A stretch of DNA of 64,000 bases, from positions 1,302,001-1,366,000 of the forward strand of contig OZ246946.1 of the NCBI GenBank assembly GCA_965232015.1, written 5' to 3'. The position numbers and the translations under genes are program-made. This DNA comes from JAJEAO01 sp963667635. Lineage in GTDB: Bacteria > Acidobacteriota > Vicinamibacteria > Marinacidobacterales > Marinacidobacteraceae. The notes under the pieces were generated by a model. It searched no databases. It was given only the letters and a program-made list of their open reading frames with translations, and was not told the origin of the DNA. Below are positions 43,018-52,220 of this stretch, piece after piece (within the stretch, counting starts at the first letter, position 1; the number at the start of each line of letters is the position of its first letter).

Positions 43018-45573
43018 TCAGCGCGAAGGCCGGATGGGGATCCCCGAAGCGGAGGCCCCGCCGATGGGGGAGCCCGGCGGCAGCGCCGGACGGCGGGTGT
43101 TCGGGTCGAGACTCTCGTCCCGGGTCAGGAAGCGGTGGATGTCCGCCGCGGCGAGATCCTCGTGGGGCGTGCGCCCCTCCGCGCCCGCGAGCGTCTCGCC
43201 GAGCGCCCGAAGCCGGTCCTCGACGATCGCTCGCACCCGAGCCGGGTTGTCGGGGTTGCTCGCCTCGCGCATCATGCCGTTCAGAACGCTCCGTTCGGCG
43301 GCGTCCTGAACCGCGCGCCGATAGCTGTCGTCCGGTTCCGCCGCGCCCCAGGTCGCCCCGGTGAGTCGATCGAGCACCTCGGAGAGGCCCGGCTGGTCGG
43401 GATCGAGCGCATGGTTGTTCACCAGTCGCGCCATCCGCTCCGGATGGAGGAGCAGTTCCACCGTGTAATCCGCCGAGGTGTCCGCCGCGGCGAGGGGATC
43501 GAATACCAGTCCGGTGTGGCCGTCGAAGGTCTCGGCGCCCCGCTCGCGGTAGGCGGGCGGCGGGATCATCTCCACGATCCGCTCCGGCAGCGCGAGGAAA
43601 TCGGTGTCGAGGGTTCGGAGCACGATGTCGAGCGCGTTGCGCTGCCGGTCGCCGGGCACCGGGGCCACCGGTCGCTGCCCGTCCCCGCGCACCGCGTAGT
43701 AGTACTCCTGCCCGCCGATCGTGTTCAGCGCCGCCTTCATCTGGAAGCGGTGGTGCAGGTAGAGCGGGACCAGCACCGGCTCGAGGCGGGACATCGGTTC
43801 GCCGGGTCGGATCACCCGCTCCCCGAAGGCGTCGAGCCCGGCCTGGCGGATCTCGATCTCGCGTTCGAGGTGGCGCACCAGGTCACCGCCGTTGTCCCAG
43901 ACCGACGCCAGCGGGTGGGCGCCCGCGCCGATGTAGTTGTCGGTGTGAGCCATGAACCGGGTCTCGCTCATGAGCCCTTCCTGCATGATCTGATCGAGCG
44001 CGGCGGCGGTCTCGGCCGGTGGGTGGTGGGCGTAGGCCCAGCGCACCGAGAGGATGTCGTAGGAGCCGACCCCGACTCCGTAGGCGTCGCTGAGCGAAAC
44101 CTGTCCGTCGTCGCCTAGGACGGCGAGCGGCGCCGGGTAATCCATGACGCTGGCGCGCCCGTCGTAGGTCGAAGACATGTAGTTGTGCGGGAACCCGAGG
44201 GTGTGCCCCACTTCGTGCGCGGAAAGCTGCGCGACCCGGGCGAGCGCCAGGTCCACCGGGTCGGCGTCGTCACTGATCTGGGCCAGATAGCCGAACCCGG
44301 GCGCCGCCGAGAGCCCGCAGGAGTGGGGGCCGCCGGGGTCGGGGGGAAGTCCGATGGGCGCGGCGCCGGAGCCGCCGGTGTAGGGCGCGACCATGCCGAC
44401 TCCGTGCAGGTGGTCCTGGCGCAGCCGCAGGCTCCCGAGGTTCACGTTGCCCTTGATGATCTCCCCGGTGCGGGGATCCTGGACCGAGCCGCCGTAGGAC
44501 CAGCCGCGGGTGCGGCGATGGGTCCAGTGGATCATGTTGTAGCGGACATCCTGCGCATCGGCGCCCTCGGGGAGCACCTCCACGCGGTAGCCGTCAATGA
44601 ACCCCGCCGCCTCGAACGCCTCGTTCCACCAGCGGGCCCCTTCGAGGAGCGCGGTGCGGACCGGCTCCGGCGCCCCGCGGTCCAGGTAGTAGATGATCGG
44701 CTCGACCACCTCGGAGCGCTCGGCGGTCGGATCGCGCTTCTCCAGCCGGTGCCGGGCGGCGAGCCGGACCGTCATCGGCTCGTCGATCGCCGTCGCGTAG
44801 TCCTGGTACTGCGGCCCGTTCACGCCAATCCGGGGATCGGCGACGCGGACCTCGAACCCGGGGCCGGGCAGCCGCACGAGCGAGTGGTGCTGCCGCAGCG
44901 TGATCGCTTCTCCGCTTGCGGCGACCGCCTGGACCAGCGGCCCGGGGCGGTCGGAAGTGAAGGTGAGCAGTGTCTCGATCTCGGTGTTGTCGGGGAAGCC
45001 CTTCGTGTTCTCCAGATAGAACGCGCTGCGGTCCCGGTCGAGACGGAAGGTGCCCTGATTCGCCCGCGCGAGACGCGCCGTCGCGCCGTGGGTGTCCCGG
45101 AGCAGGAAGTCGGTCAGATCCACGAGGACCCAGTCGCCGTCCTCGGCCTCGACCTGGAACCCCCAGTGGACCGACGGCGCGAAGGCGTCGCGGACCGCGC
45201 GAACCTCATCCGGGTTGTCGCTGATCGCGCGGAACTTGTAGTTCGGCTCCACGAGCAGGACCCGCGGCCCGATCCGGATGGGACGAAGCACCGCGGTGCT
45301 GCTGAGCTGGCCGCGGTCGAGCCCGACCGGGTTGCTTCCGAGTCCGGAGCCCGCCGAGACCTGGTAGAGGAACTCCTCCTCCATCGGCCCGAGTTCGCCG
45401 TAGAGCCGGCCGGTGCGATCGTCCCAATGGAGAGGGACGAAGCCGGAGATCGCGGTCATGCCGGCGGTCTTCTCGGCAATGGACGGGATCGCGGCGGGTT
45501 CGTCCTGCGCGACGGCGAGGCCGGCCACGAGGAGAGCGCCGGCGGCGATCAGCAGGGCGCGGGAATGAAACAT
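43018..45573 (-). CDS. Secreted zinc metalloprotease, DUF5117/DUF4953 type
   Basis: 851 residues from the ATG at 45573 (AAGGAC upstream), with a signal peptide (ALLIAAGALLVAGLAVAQ). An N-terminal beta-rich region (about 30-270, GFVPLHWDDRTGRLYGELG) is the DUF5117-like part. The catalytic site SAHEVGHTLGFPHNY gives HExxHxxGxxH, followed by MDYPAPLAVL, the Met-turn of the metzincin-like fold. The C-terminal part (IRPGEPMSRLEPVLVPLYLH...) is the usual helical extension. Such proteases are common in Bacteroidota, Acidobacteriota and Gemmatimonadota, probably degrading external protein. Its 5' region resembles that of the gene starting at 48344. Confidence 0.92.
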   Translation of the reverse strand: MFHSRALLIAAGALLVAGLAVAQDEPAAIPSIAEKTAGMTAISGFVPLHWDDRTGRLYGELGPMEEEFLYQVSAGSGLGSNPVGLDRGQLSSTAVLRPIRIGPRVLLVEPNYKFRAISDNPDEVRAVRDAFAPSVHWGFQVEAEDGDWVLVDLTDFLLRDTHGATARLARANQGTFRLDRDRSAFYLENTKGFPDNTEIETLLTFTSDRPGPLVQAVAASGEAITLRQHHSLVRLPGPGFEVRVADPRIGVNGPQYQDYATAIDEPMTVRLAARHRLEKRDPTAERSEVVEPIIYYLDRGAPEPVRTALLEGARWWNEAFEAAGFIDGYRVEVLPEGADAQDVRYNMIHWTHRRTRGWSYGGSVQDPRTGEIIKGNVNLGSLRLRQDHLHGVGMVAPYTGGSGAAPIGLPPDPGGPHSCGLSAAPGFGYLAQISDDADPVDLALARVAQLSAHEVGHTLGFPHNYMSSTYDGRASVMDYPAPLAVLGDDGQVSLSDAYGVGVGSYDILSVRWAYAHHPPAETAAALDQIMQEGLMSETRFMAHTDNYIGAGAHPLASVWDNGGDLVRHLEREIEIRQAGLDAFGERVIRPGEPMSRLEPVLVPLYLHHRFQMKAALNTIGGQEYYYAVRGDGQRPVAPVPGDRQRNALDIVLRTLDTDFLALPERIVEMIPPPAYRERGAETFDGHTGLVFDPLAAADTSADYTVELLLHPERMARLVNNHALDPDQPGLSEVLDRLTGATWGAAEPDDSYRRAVQDAAERSVLNGMMREASNPDNPARVRAIVEDRLRALGETLAGAEGRTPHEDLAAADIHRFLTRDESLDPNTRRPALPPGSPIGGASASGIPIRPSR

Positions 45574-46094
45574 GGTGCGTTGTCCTTGGTGTGTCTTCGT
45601 TGTCTTCGGGGCGACGCCAGGTCGAATAAGTGGAGATCCCGTGGGGCTCTGGACTCCAGTCCCGTGCCGGCGCGCTGGACTCCAGTCCCATGCCGGCGCG
45701 CCGGACTCCAGTCCGGCAAATCCCGGAGCGGGGCTGCCTTCCGTAGCCGCGCCACTCTGGAGAGTGACGCTCCATGATATCGGCGGCCCGTGCCGCTCTG
45801 GAGGGCGGCGCTCCATACGGTCGGCGCGCCGGCTCCACCAGTCGGGCAAGTCCTGGCCAGGGCCAAGCCGGAGCGCGCGTCTCGGTACGCTGATGACGTC
45901 ACCGACCCGGCAGGAGCGCCCTCATAACACTTGCGAACTGGTCAAGGGTCGAGACTCCACCCGATCTCTCGGGGGGTCGGGTCCGGCGCACAGCGGATTC
46001 AACCCGGCGCTCCGACCATCCGATAGATCGAGACGGGGCCGCTCCCGGCGGGGTCCAGCGGAACGGGCCAGCAACGAAGACCCGACGCTCCAGC
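45574..46094. repeat. 521-bp intergenic region holding palindromic repeats and a duplicated upstream block
   Basis: Between 45640 and 45840 there are several copies of a CTGGACTCCAG / CTCTGGAG...GGCGCTCCAT element (for example 45645-45718 with three GGACTCCAGTCC copies, 45762-45822 with two). From 46013 to 46058 the sequence closely matches 48445-48490, the 3' end of the phosphopantetheinyl transferase gene, and in the minus frame reads LDPAGSGPVSIYRMVG. The promoter of the metalloprotease gene must lie here. No complete gene seen. Confidence 0.65.
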
Positions 46095-48344
46095 TCAACG
46101 CGCCGACACCACGGGGATTCTGGCCGTGAGTCTGGACCGGCCCCCGGTCACGTGGAACCAGTGCTCCAGCGCCGCATCCCTGAACTGTGCGTGGAGATTG
46201 AGGAGCTCCGCTGACGGCTTCTCCCCGGGCGCCAACAGGTACACGAACCCGACGTTGAATTCCTCCGGCGAATTCGCTCGCGTCGGCCGCCGCGGGCCAT
46301 CCGCGGCGATGATCTGCTCAATCGTCACGACCTCCTTCTGACCCCGATACCGGCCGCTTCCGACGCGGGTGGCGTTGCGGACGATGAACATGTCCGGCAC
46401 TTCCGACGCATCCGCAAGCCCCATCGCGTAGAGGTCGAGCCATGAGAATCCCAGCGTCGATGGGCTCGTCCGCTCAAGAGAGAACGAGCCGTCTCCGTAT
46501 TCCCTCCAGTATGACCCACCCATCAGCGACCGGTGGACTCCCCCAAACGCTCGCCACGGAAAGGCGGCAGGCAAGTGCAGTTCGCGCCGCCAGTGGGTGG
46601 GGCCGAGCTCTACGGGTCCGGCGTTCGTCATGTACAGAGCATCCGCGGTCCACGAATGCGCGAGCTCATGCGAGAAGGAATACAGACCGCGGTCGAACCC
46701 GGCGTTGTCGGGATGGTGAACGCCGGAAGCCGCCTCGAAGACACGTCGATCCCACATCCACCAGGGCTGATCGATATGACCCTTCAGTCGGACCTGGCCG
46801 CACGGCGCACGGCTGTCCCCCTGATTCCCGGTTCCCGCCGTCACGCCGACATTCCCGTAGTAGCCGTTCCACGCACTGCCGTGCTGCTGAACGTCCCACG
46901 GAAACTGGCTGTGGAACACGATGAAGTCGAACTCGTCACCGAAGTGCGCGACGACTCGACAGGCCAGCGCCTCGGTGTCCGGGACACCCCGATAGTGGAA
47001 TGTCTCTGCGTGTCGCGTCGAGAATGAGCTGTCGGAACGGGAAAGATCAATCGTCGCGGTGGCGGCAGGCAGTTCGATTCGTACCGGCGTTGGTCCCTCA
47101 TCGCCTCGGAGGAATCCCGAACTGTCAAACTCGTTCGTCGCGGCGAAAACGGCCGTGGAGACTCGAGAGAGATCACTGATATTCGCCAACAGCCCGATGC
47201 GATTCGGAGAGTCACTCGCTACTACCGTTCCGCCATTTCCGTTGCGCTCGCCGTTCGGCCACACATCAACCCTCCAGGACACGTCTTTATCAGACGAGTC
47301 CCAGCGAGTCCAGTAGGGCTCATCCGTGTCGAGGTAGAGGCGATACGAGAACACCGAGCCCGGGGCGGGCACCGGGATCGGTCCCCTCATGGTCCACTCG
47401 ACGAAGACCGAATCATTCTTCGACGCATGGATCGTCACATCGAGAAGATCCAGATACTCAGGTACGCCGACATCGGTCCTGTCCATCATTCGCCCGAGTA
47501 CCTCCCCCCGCAGTGGCTCGTTGTTCGGGAAGAGCCCGACGACGCCATCACCGAACGACACGTTCGCGTAGGCAAGACTGATCGTCCCATCCTGCTTCAG
47601 CACCGCCTGGATGAGGGCCGGGCGGCTTGTCGAGACACCATGCGGCCATCGTTCGGGCTCGGACGTCGCCCAGGTGATCGAGACGCGATCAGGATGATGC
47701 GCAACGTAGATCGCTTCCCGAGGGTCCCGCGCGCCGTGATGCGGCGCGTACCCCAGATACGGCTTGTAGAGCGCCGCGATCGTCGGGTGGGTTCGAAGGT
47801 CTGTCTCCGCGTGTTCCCCGATCGTCCGACGCCGGTGCGAACCCAAATCAGGCGGGGGCCCGCCGAACGTCAGGAACCCTGCGGGGCTGATGTGTACGGA
47901 ATCCCACTCCCGGGAGGCGAAGGGAAAACGAAACGACCCGAAGACGACCGGCCACGCGTGTCCCACCCGCTCGCCGAGCGGACTCTCCCAGGACAAGGCG
48001 CGCACCGAGCGCGACCAGGCACCGTCACCGTCCGGCGTGAAGACAATGGTTCGCCTGTTCAGATCGAACAGACGAGGTGCGCGGGCGTCCGTCGGCCGAA
48101 GCTCAATGAGAATCTGCCCCTCGTCCGTTGAGGACACGCCGCCGACCTGTCCCGCTTGCGATGCGACCGGAGCGACTGACGATGACGCCGGTGAGTCGAT
48201 CGCGCCGTCATGGGGTCGCGGCGCGGGCCCCATCGCGCCGCCGGAGCGTCCGGACGGACCGCCACCCTGTCTCGCGCCGGCTGTGGACAGCGGGACGGCG
48301 AGGAGCGTGACGGCGACCACCAGCAGAGAGCGGGAGTGAAGCAT
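46095..48344 (-). CDS. Secreted metalloprotease-like protein (HExxH) of unknown family
   Basis: 749 residues, ATG at 48344, with AAGGACA 11 bases upstream and a signal peptide (SLLVVAVTLLAVPLSTAGA). The middle is beta-rich and resembles secreted glycoprotein-like domains (SISPAGFLTFGG-type strand, YLDTDEPYWTRWDSSDKD). Near residue 560 the segment LYSFSHELAHSWTADALYM carries HExxH, the zinc-binding motif of gluzincin peptidases such as M1; the distal Glu ligand cannot be assigned by eye. It may be a secreted peptidase. It follows the phosphopantetheinyl transferase by 51 bases. Confidence 0.75.
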   Translation of the reverse strand: MLHSRSLLVVAVTLLAVPLSTAGARQGGGPSGRSGGAMGPAPRPHDGAIDSPASSSVAPVASQAGQVGGVSSTDEGQILIELRPTDARAPRLFDLNRRTIVFTPDGDGAWSRSVRALSWESPLGERVGHAWPVVFGSFRFPFASREWDSVHISPAGFLTFGGPPPDLGSHRRRTIGEHAETDLRTHPTIAALYKPYLGYAPHHGARDPREAIYVAHHPDRVSITWATSEPERWPHGVSTSRPALIQAVLKQDGTISLAYANVSFGDGVVGLFPNNEPLRGEVLGRMMDRTDVGVPEYLDLLDVTIHASKNDSVFVEWTMRGPIPVPAPGSVFSYRLYLDTDEPYWTRWDSSDKDVSWRVDVWPNGERNGNGGTVVASDSPNRIGLLANISDLSRVSTAVFAATNEFDSSGFLRGDEGPTPVRIELPAATATIDLSRSDSSFSTRHAETFHYRGVPDTEALACRVVAHFGDEFDFIVFHSQFPWDVQQHGSAWNGYYGNVGVTAGTGNQGDSRAPCGQVRLKGHIDQPWWMWDRRVFEAASGVHHPDNAGFDRGLYSFSHELAHSWTADALYMTNAGPVELGPTHWRRELHLPAAFPWRAFGGVHRSLMGGSYWREYGDGSFSLERTSPSTLGFSWLDLYAMGLADASEVPDMFIVRNATRVGSGRYRGQKEVVTIEQIIAADGPRRPTRANSPEEFNVGFVYLLAPGEKPSAELLNLHAQFRDAALEHWFHVTGGRSRLTARIPVVSAR

Positions 48345-48395
48345 GGTGAAGTGTCCTTGCGTCCTTGTCGTGATCCTCTCGAGCGCCGGGCTCTA

Positions 48396-49230
48396 CTACC
48401 TCTCCGGTTGGGGACTCGGCGCACGGGCGAAGCTGCTCGCCGCCCCGACCATCCGATAGATCCCGACGGGACCGCTCCCGGCGGAGTCCAACCGCCGAAT
48501 CATGGCCGAAGCGGGAAATCGTGGCAAAGAGGGCTCGGTGGCGCGACCCCGACCGGAGACCGCGAGACCCAGCGACCAGATCCCCACGGTGGCCGTCCAG
48601 AACCTCCACGGCCCGGGAAAACGGGCGGCGGGCGCCCGGGCGATGCTCCCGCGACGGGGCGCCGCCGCATCGCCGCCGCGGGCGAGGTCCTCGACCGCGA
48701 ACGAGATCAGCGGGAGGGCGCGCTGTACGCCGATCCCGGTAGCCTTCCCCCACGCTTCCTTCAGAGTCCAGGTCCGAAGGAAGGCCCCGCGGCGCCGCCC
48801 GGGCGGCAGGAACCCGAGGGCGTCCGCCTCCGCCGGCGCGAAGTAGCGGCGGGCGAGCGCCTCGGCGCGGACGTTCCGGTCGAGCCGTTCCACGTCCACG
48901 CCGACCCGCGCCGCATGGGGGCTCGCAGCGGCGATGACGGCGCCGTTCGTGTGGGTGAGGCTGACCGCGAGATGACCCGAGTCCTTGCCGCCGCGGCCGG
49001 CGAGGGGCGCCCTGTGGCGACTCGTGCCGGTCCAGACCTCCTCCGGCGCCACCCCGAGGAGCGCCCCGCCGAGAACACGAAGAAGAGCCCGCGAGAGCAC
49101 GGTACGGCGGCGGCCGACCGGGTGTCGCCGCCTCGCCGCCCGGGCCCGGTCGGCCGGGCCGAGAAGACCCTCCGCCCACGGCTGAAGATCGCGATCGTCG
49201 GGGGCGATCAGGACGAAGACGCGTGGCGGC
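48396..49230 (-). CDS. 4'-phosphopantetheinyl transferase (Sfp type), start codon unresolved
   Basis: The first conventional start is GTG at 49100, giving 234 residues, but the frame upstream to about 49230 clearly encodes an Sfp-type N-terminus (RVFVLIAPDD, QPWAEGLLGPADRARAARRR) running directly into VLSRALLRVLGG. No in-frame ATG, GTG or TTG lies in that extension, which abuts the hflC stop at 49267; a CTG (49211-49209) or another rare start, or loss of the start codon, is possible. Active-site motifs are intact: RVGVDVERLD and RTWTLKEAWGKATG. The enzyme attaches phosphopantetheine to carrier proteins of polyketide, peptide or fatty-acid synthesis; no such synthase is in the window. Confidence 0.85.
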
Positions 49231-49266
49231 GGGCCGGCGGATCCGCCGCCGGCCGCCGCCTCGGCG

Positions 49267-50205
49267 TCAGCGCGACCGGCGGAGGAAATCGAGGAACTCG
49301 CTGTCGCTCCCGATGACGAGCGTGACGCCCTCGTCGAGCGCCGTGCGATAGGTCTCGAGCGACTTCATGAACCGGTAGAAGTCGGCGTCCCGCTGGTAGG
49401 CGCTCGCGTAGATCCCGGCCGCCTCGGCGTCGGCGTGACCCCGGATCTCCTCGGCCTGGCGAAACGCCTCCGACTCGATGGACTTCAGTTCGCGCTCGCG
49501 CTGCCCCCGGATCTCGGCGGCGCGGCCCTGCCCCTCCGAACGGCTCCGCTCGGCGATCCGCTGGCGCTCGGAGATCATGCGCTCGTACACCTTGACGCGG
49601 ACTTCCTCCACGTAGTTGACGCGCTTGATCCGCACGTCCACGAGTTCGATCCCGAAGCTGGGGGTGACTTCGGAAGCCTTCTCGAGGATGCTGCGCGTGA
49701 TTGCGTTCCGGCCGTGCTCGATGTCCCGGACCGCTTCTTCGTTCTCGCTGGCGAACGCGATCAGATCCTCGGTGATCTCGAAGTCCCGGTTCGTGATCCG
49801 GACGATCTCGATCAGGTCGTAGCTGGCGACGGCGTTTCGGGTCTCGCCGTCAATGACGTCGTCGAGGCGGCTCTGCGCGCCGCGTTCGTCGCGCACCGAC
49901 TGGAAGAACAGGAGCGGGTCGCTGATCCGCCACCGCGCGTAGGTGTCCACCCAGATGAACTTCTTGTCGCGGGTGGTGATCTGGTTCGCGTCGCCGTCCC
50001 ACGGGAGCCAGCGCTGGTCGAACCGGGTCACGGTGTGGATGAACGGGAGCTTGAAGTGGAGGCCGGGTTCGGTCACCGCGCCCCCGATGGGCTGCCCGAA
50101 CTGCGTGATGATGGCCTGCTCGGTCTCGGCGATCGTGTAGGTCGAGCCGGACAGGAGGATGAGACCGAGGACTCCTCCTGCGAGTGTGATGAGTCGCCGT
50201 TTCAT
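49267..50205 (-). CDS. hflC: HflC, membrane protease modulator
   Basis: 312 residues with an N-terminal membrane helix (LITLAGGVLGLILLSGSTYT) and a stomatin/prohibitin (SPFH) domain: AIITQFGQPIGGAVTEPGLH, RFDQRWLPWDGDANQITTRD, IELVDVRIKRVNYVEEVRVK and YERMISERQRIAERSRSEGQ. HflC with HflK forms a cage around FtsH in the inner membrane and regulates it. The ATG at 50205 overlaps the hflK stop. The expected glycine/alanine heptad helix and C-terminal HflC tail are present. Confidence 0.95.
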   Translation of the reverse strand: MKRRLITLAGGVLGLILLSGSTYTIAETEQAIITQFGQPIGGAVTEPGLHFKLPFIHTVTRFDQRWLPWDGDANQITTRDKKFIWVDTYARWRISDPLLFFQSVRDERGAQSRLDDVIDGETRNAVASYDLIEIVRITNRDFEITEDLIAFASENEEAVRDIEHGRNAITRSILEKASEVTPSFGIELVDVRIKRVNYVEEVRVKVYERMISERQRIAERSRSEGQGRAAEIRGQRERELKSIESEAFRQAEEIRGHADAEAAGIYASAYQRDADFYRFMKSLETYRTALDEGVTLVIGSDSEFLDFLRRSR

Positions 50206-51290
50206 CGCCGTCCCTCCTCGTTGCCCTCGTTCGCTCCACCGGGATTCGGGGAGGACGGGCGGTTGCCGTTCGTGAGGTTGAGGAGCGGAAGCACGTTCGC
50301 CGCGCTCTCGTCGAGAATGACCTTCTGCCCCAGCTTCGGCATGATTTCGGAGATCGTCTCCAGGTACATCCGGGATCTCGTGACCCGCGGCGCCGTACGG
50401 TACTCCTCGTAAACCGACTCGAACCGCGACGCTTCGCCTCGGGCCCGGTTCACGCGCTCGGCGGCGTAGCCCTCGGACTCCTGGATGAGCCTCTGCGCGT
50501 CGCCGCGGGCCCGTGGAATCGCCTGGTTGTACTCGGCGAGCGCCTCGTTGGTGAGCCGCTCCTTCTCCTGGATCGCCTCGTTGACTTCATTGAACGAAGG
50601 CTTGACCAGATCGGGCGGGTTCACGTCCTGGAGAACGAGCTGCTGGACGCTGATGCCGGTCTCGTAGTGGTCGTTCATCTCCTGGAGGAGGTCCTTCGCC
50701 TGGGACGCGATTCGCTCGCGCCCGACCGTGAGCACCTCGTCCACGCTGTTGTCCCCCACCACGTCGCGCATGGCTGCTTCGCTCATGTCACGGAAGGTGG
50801 ACCGGATGTCGCGTACGTTGAACAGATAGGCGCGCGGATCACGGATCTGGTACTGGACGATCCACTCGACGACCGCGACATTCAGGTCGCCGGTGAGCAT
50901 GAGCGACTCCTCGAGGTAGTCGCGGTCCTCGTAGCGCGTGCGCACGCCCGCCTCCTCGGTTCGGAAGCCGAACTCCTCCTTGAGCTGGCGCTCCACGGGC
51001 ACCTTGGTCACCGACTCCACGAGCGGCACGACGAAGTGGAGCCCCGGATTGGTGGTGCGCACGTAGCGGCCGAACCGGGTGACGACGCCCGCCTCGTCGG
51101 GCTCCACCTGGTACACCGCAGCAAAGAAGAGGAAGAGCGCGGCGAGGCCGGCCGCTCCCCATTTGAGCGTCCCGCCCATCCCGCCGAGGCGCGCGATGAG
51201 CCCGCCCAGGTCCGGGAGACCGGGGATCTCGGGGCCGGCGTCGGGGCGTCCCCACGGCCCGTTGCCACCCGAGTTTCCATAAAGTGCCAT
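50202..51290 (-). CDS. hflK: HflK, membrane protease modulator
   Basis: 362 residues; ATG at 51290 with a GGGAGGA ribosome-binding site. A Gly/Pro-rich cytoplasmic start typical of HflK (ALYGNSGGNGPWGRPDAGPE), one helix (LKWGAAGLAALFLFFAAVYQ), and the SPFH domain with EAGVVTRFGRYVRTTNPGLH, VEWIVQYQIRDPRAYLFNVR and VLQDVNPPDLVKPSFNEVNE. Cotranslated with hflC by a 4-base overlap. Divergent from vapB, with 251 bases between. Confidence 0.95.
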   Translation of the reverse strand: MALYGNSGGNGPWGRPDAGPEIPGLPDLGGLIARLGGMGGTLKWGAAGLAALFLFFAAVYQVEPDEAGVVTRFGRYVRTTNPGLHFVVPLVESVTKVPVERQLKEEFGFRTEEAGVRTRYEDRDYLEESLMLTGDLNVAVVEWIVQYQIRDPRAYLFNVRDIRSTFRDMSEAAMRDVVGDNSVDEVLTVGRERIASQAKDLLQEMNDHYETGISVQQLVLQDVNPPDLVKPSFNEVNEAIQEKERLTNEALAEYNQAIPRARGDAQRLIQESEGYAAERVNRARGEASRFESVYEEYRTAPRVTRSRMYLETISEIMPKLGQKVILDESAANVLPLLNLTNGNRPSSPNPGGANEGNEEGRR

Positions 51291-51339
51291 CAATTGTCCT
51301 CCCTGAATCGGGGCGAATCGTAGCGCGGAAGGGAGCGCC

Positions 51340-51520
51340 TCCCGGAGCGCCGGACTCCACCAGTTCTCCCGGTGGGGGGCCGGCACCGAGAGACCGACCC
51401 CACCGGCGCCGGAGCCGGAGCGCCGGACTCCACAGCGGCGCCCCGACGGTCGTCAGCCCTGGCTGCGAATTGCCGGCGCGCCGGCATGAGACTGGAGTCC
51501 GGCGTGCCGGAGCAGGATGC
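51340..51520. repeat. Palindromic CTCCAG/CTGGAG-type repeats between hflK and vapB
   Basis: Several copies of the element found elsewhere in the window: GGAGCGCCGGACTCCA at about 51354-51369 and 51418-51433, and GACTGGAGTCCGGC near 51490-51503. They sit between two divergent genes. Confidence 0.5.
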
Positions 51521-51523
51521 GAA

Positions 51524-51538
51524 TCGAATAGTATTCGA
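51524..51538. promoter_or_regulatory. Palindromic operator just upstream of vapB
   Basis: TCGAATAGTATTCGA is a perfect palindrome with 7-base arms around one G. It is AT-rich in GC-rich surroundings and ends 3 bases before the vapB ATG. VapB antitoxins bind such palindromes to repress their own operon, so this is the likely operator. It occupies the place of a ribosome-binding site. Confidence 0.55.
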
Positions 51539-51541
51539 CTC

Positions 51542-51799
51542 ATGGCAACGACCATCCACCTTTCGCCGCCACTGCTCTCCGCCGTAGATCAGCGCGCGCG
51601 GGATCTGCGCGTCTCGCGAAACCGCTACATCAGCGATGCGCTCAGGCGGTGTGTCGGCGAGGAAACCGCGTGGAGCCCGGACCTGATGGAGGAGCTTCGG
51701 GCCGCGGGACGCGATCCCGAGGAGCAGCGGATCCTGACCGAGATGCTCGTGGCGATCCGGGCAAACCGGCGGAGCAAGGGGCCGCCCTCGATCCGGTGA
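51542..51799 (+). CDS. vapB: VapB-type antitoxin (ribbon-helix-helix)
   Basis: 85 residues. The first half matches a ribbon-helix-helix DNA-binding domain (TTIHLSPPLLSAVDQRARDL then VSRNRYISDALRR); the C-terminal half (EELRAAGRDPEEQRILTEML) is the probable toxin-neutralising segment. It should repress its own promoter through the palindrome at 51524-51538 and neutralise the PIN toxin encoded next, with which it overlaps by 4 bases (GTGA). Confidence 0.88.
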   Translation: MATTIHLSPPLLSAVDQRARDLRVSRNRYISDALRRCVGEETAWSPDLMEELRAAGRDPEEQRILTEMLVAIRANRRSKGPPSIR

Positions 51800-52203
51800 A
51801 GTACGTCCTCGACACAAACATCCTCTCATTCGCGATGATGGGGGACGAATCAGTCCTGGAGCGGTTGTTTGCCCTCGCCCGAACCAATGTGCTCCTGCCC
51901 GGACCCACTCTGGCTGAGATCGAGTACGGGATCGCCCGGCTCCCGGACTCGCCGCGACGGAATCGGCTGCGGCGCCGTCTGAAGTCCATCGTCCGGAACG
52001 CAGGCACGGCTCCGTGGACGCGAGACGTCAGCCAGGCCTTCGGCCGGATCAAGGCGCAACTGGAGGCCAGGGGACAGCGCCTCGAGGACTTCGATGTCGC
52101 GATCGCGGCCCACGCCCTCGCGTCGGGCGCGGTACTGGTCACCGACAACACGACTCACATGAGCAGGATTCCGGGGCTCCGCCTCGAGAACTGGCGTTCC
52201 TGA
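51796..52203 (+). CDS. vapC: VapC-type PIN-domain toxin
   Basis: 135 residues, GTG start at 51796 overlapping the antitoxin stop. The PIN ribonuclease acidic residues are visible: Asp in KYVLDTNILSF, Glu in LAEIEYGIARL, Asp in LEDFDVAIAAHALA and Asp in GAVLVTDNTTHMSRI. The length is normal for VapC. The toxin cleaves RNA (often tRNA or rRNA) when free of VapB. Confidence 0.92.
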   Translation: MKYVLDTNILSFAMMGDESVLERLFALARTNVLLPGPTLAEIEYGIARLPDSPRRNRLRRRLKSIVRNAGTAPWTRDVSQAFGRIKAQLEARGQRLEDFDVAIAAHALASGAVLVTDNTTHMSRIPGLRLENWRS

Positions 52204-52220
52204 GGGGAGCGTTCCCCCGC

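Noticed and set aside
40887..43364. A long plus-strand open frame over the SLC13 permease and metalloprotease end
   Set aside because: Antisense to recognisable transporter and protease sequences; no domain or plausible start.
45840..46000. Possible RNA gene in the large gap
   Set aside because: No tRNA-like cloverleaf, conserved T-loop or other recognisable RNA motif could be found by eye.
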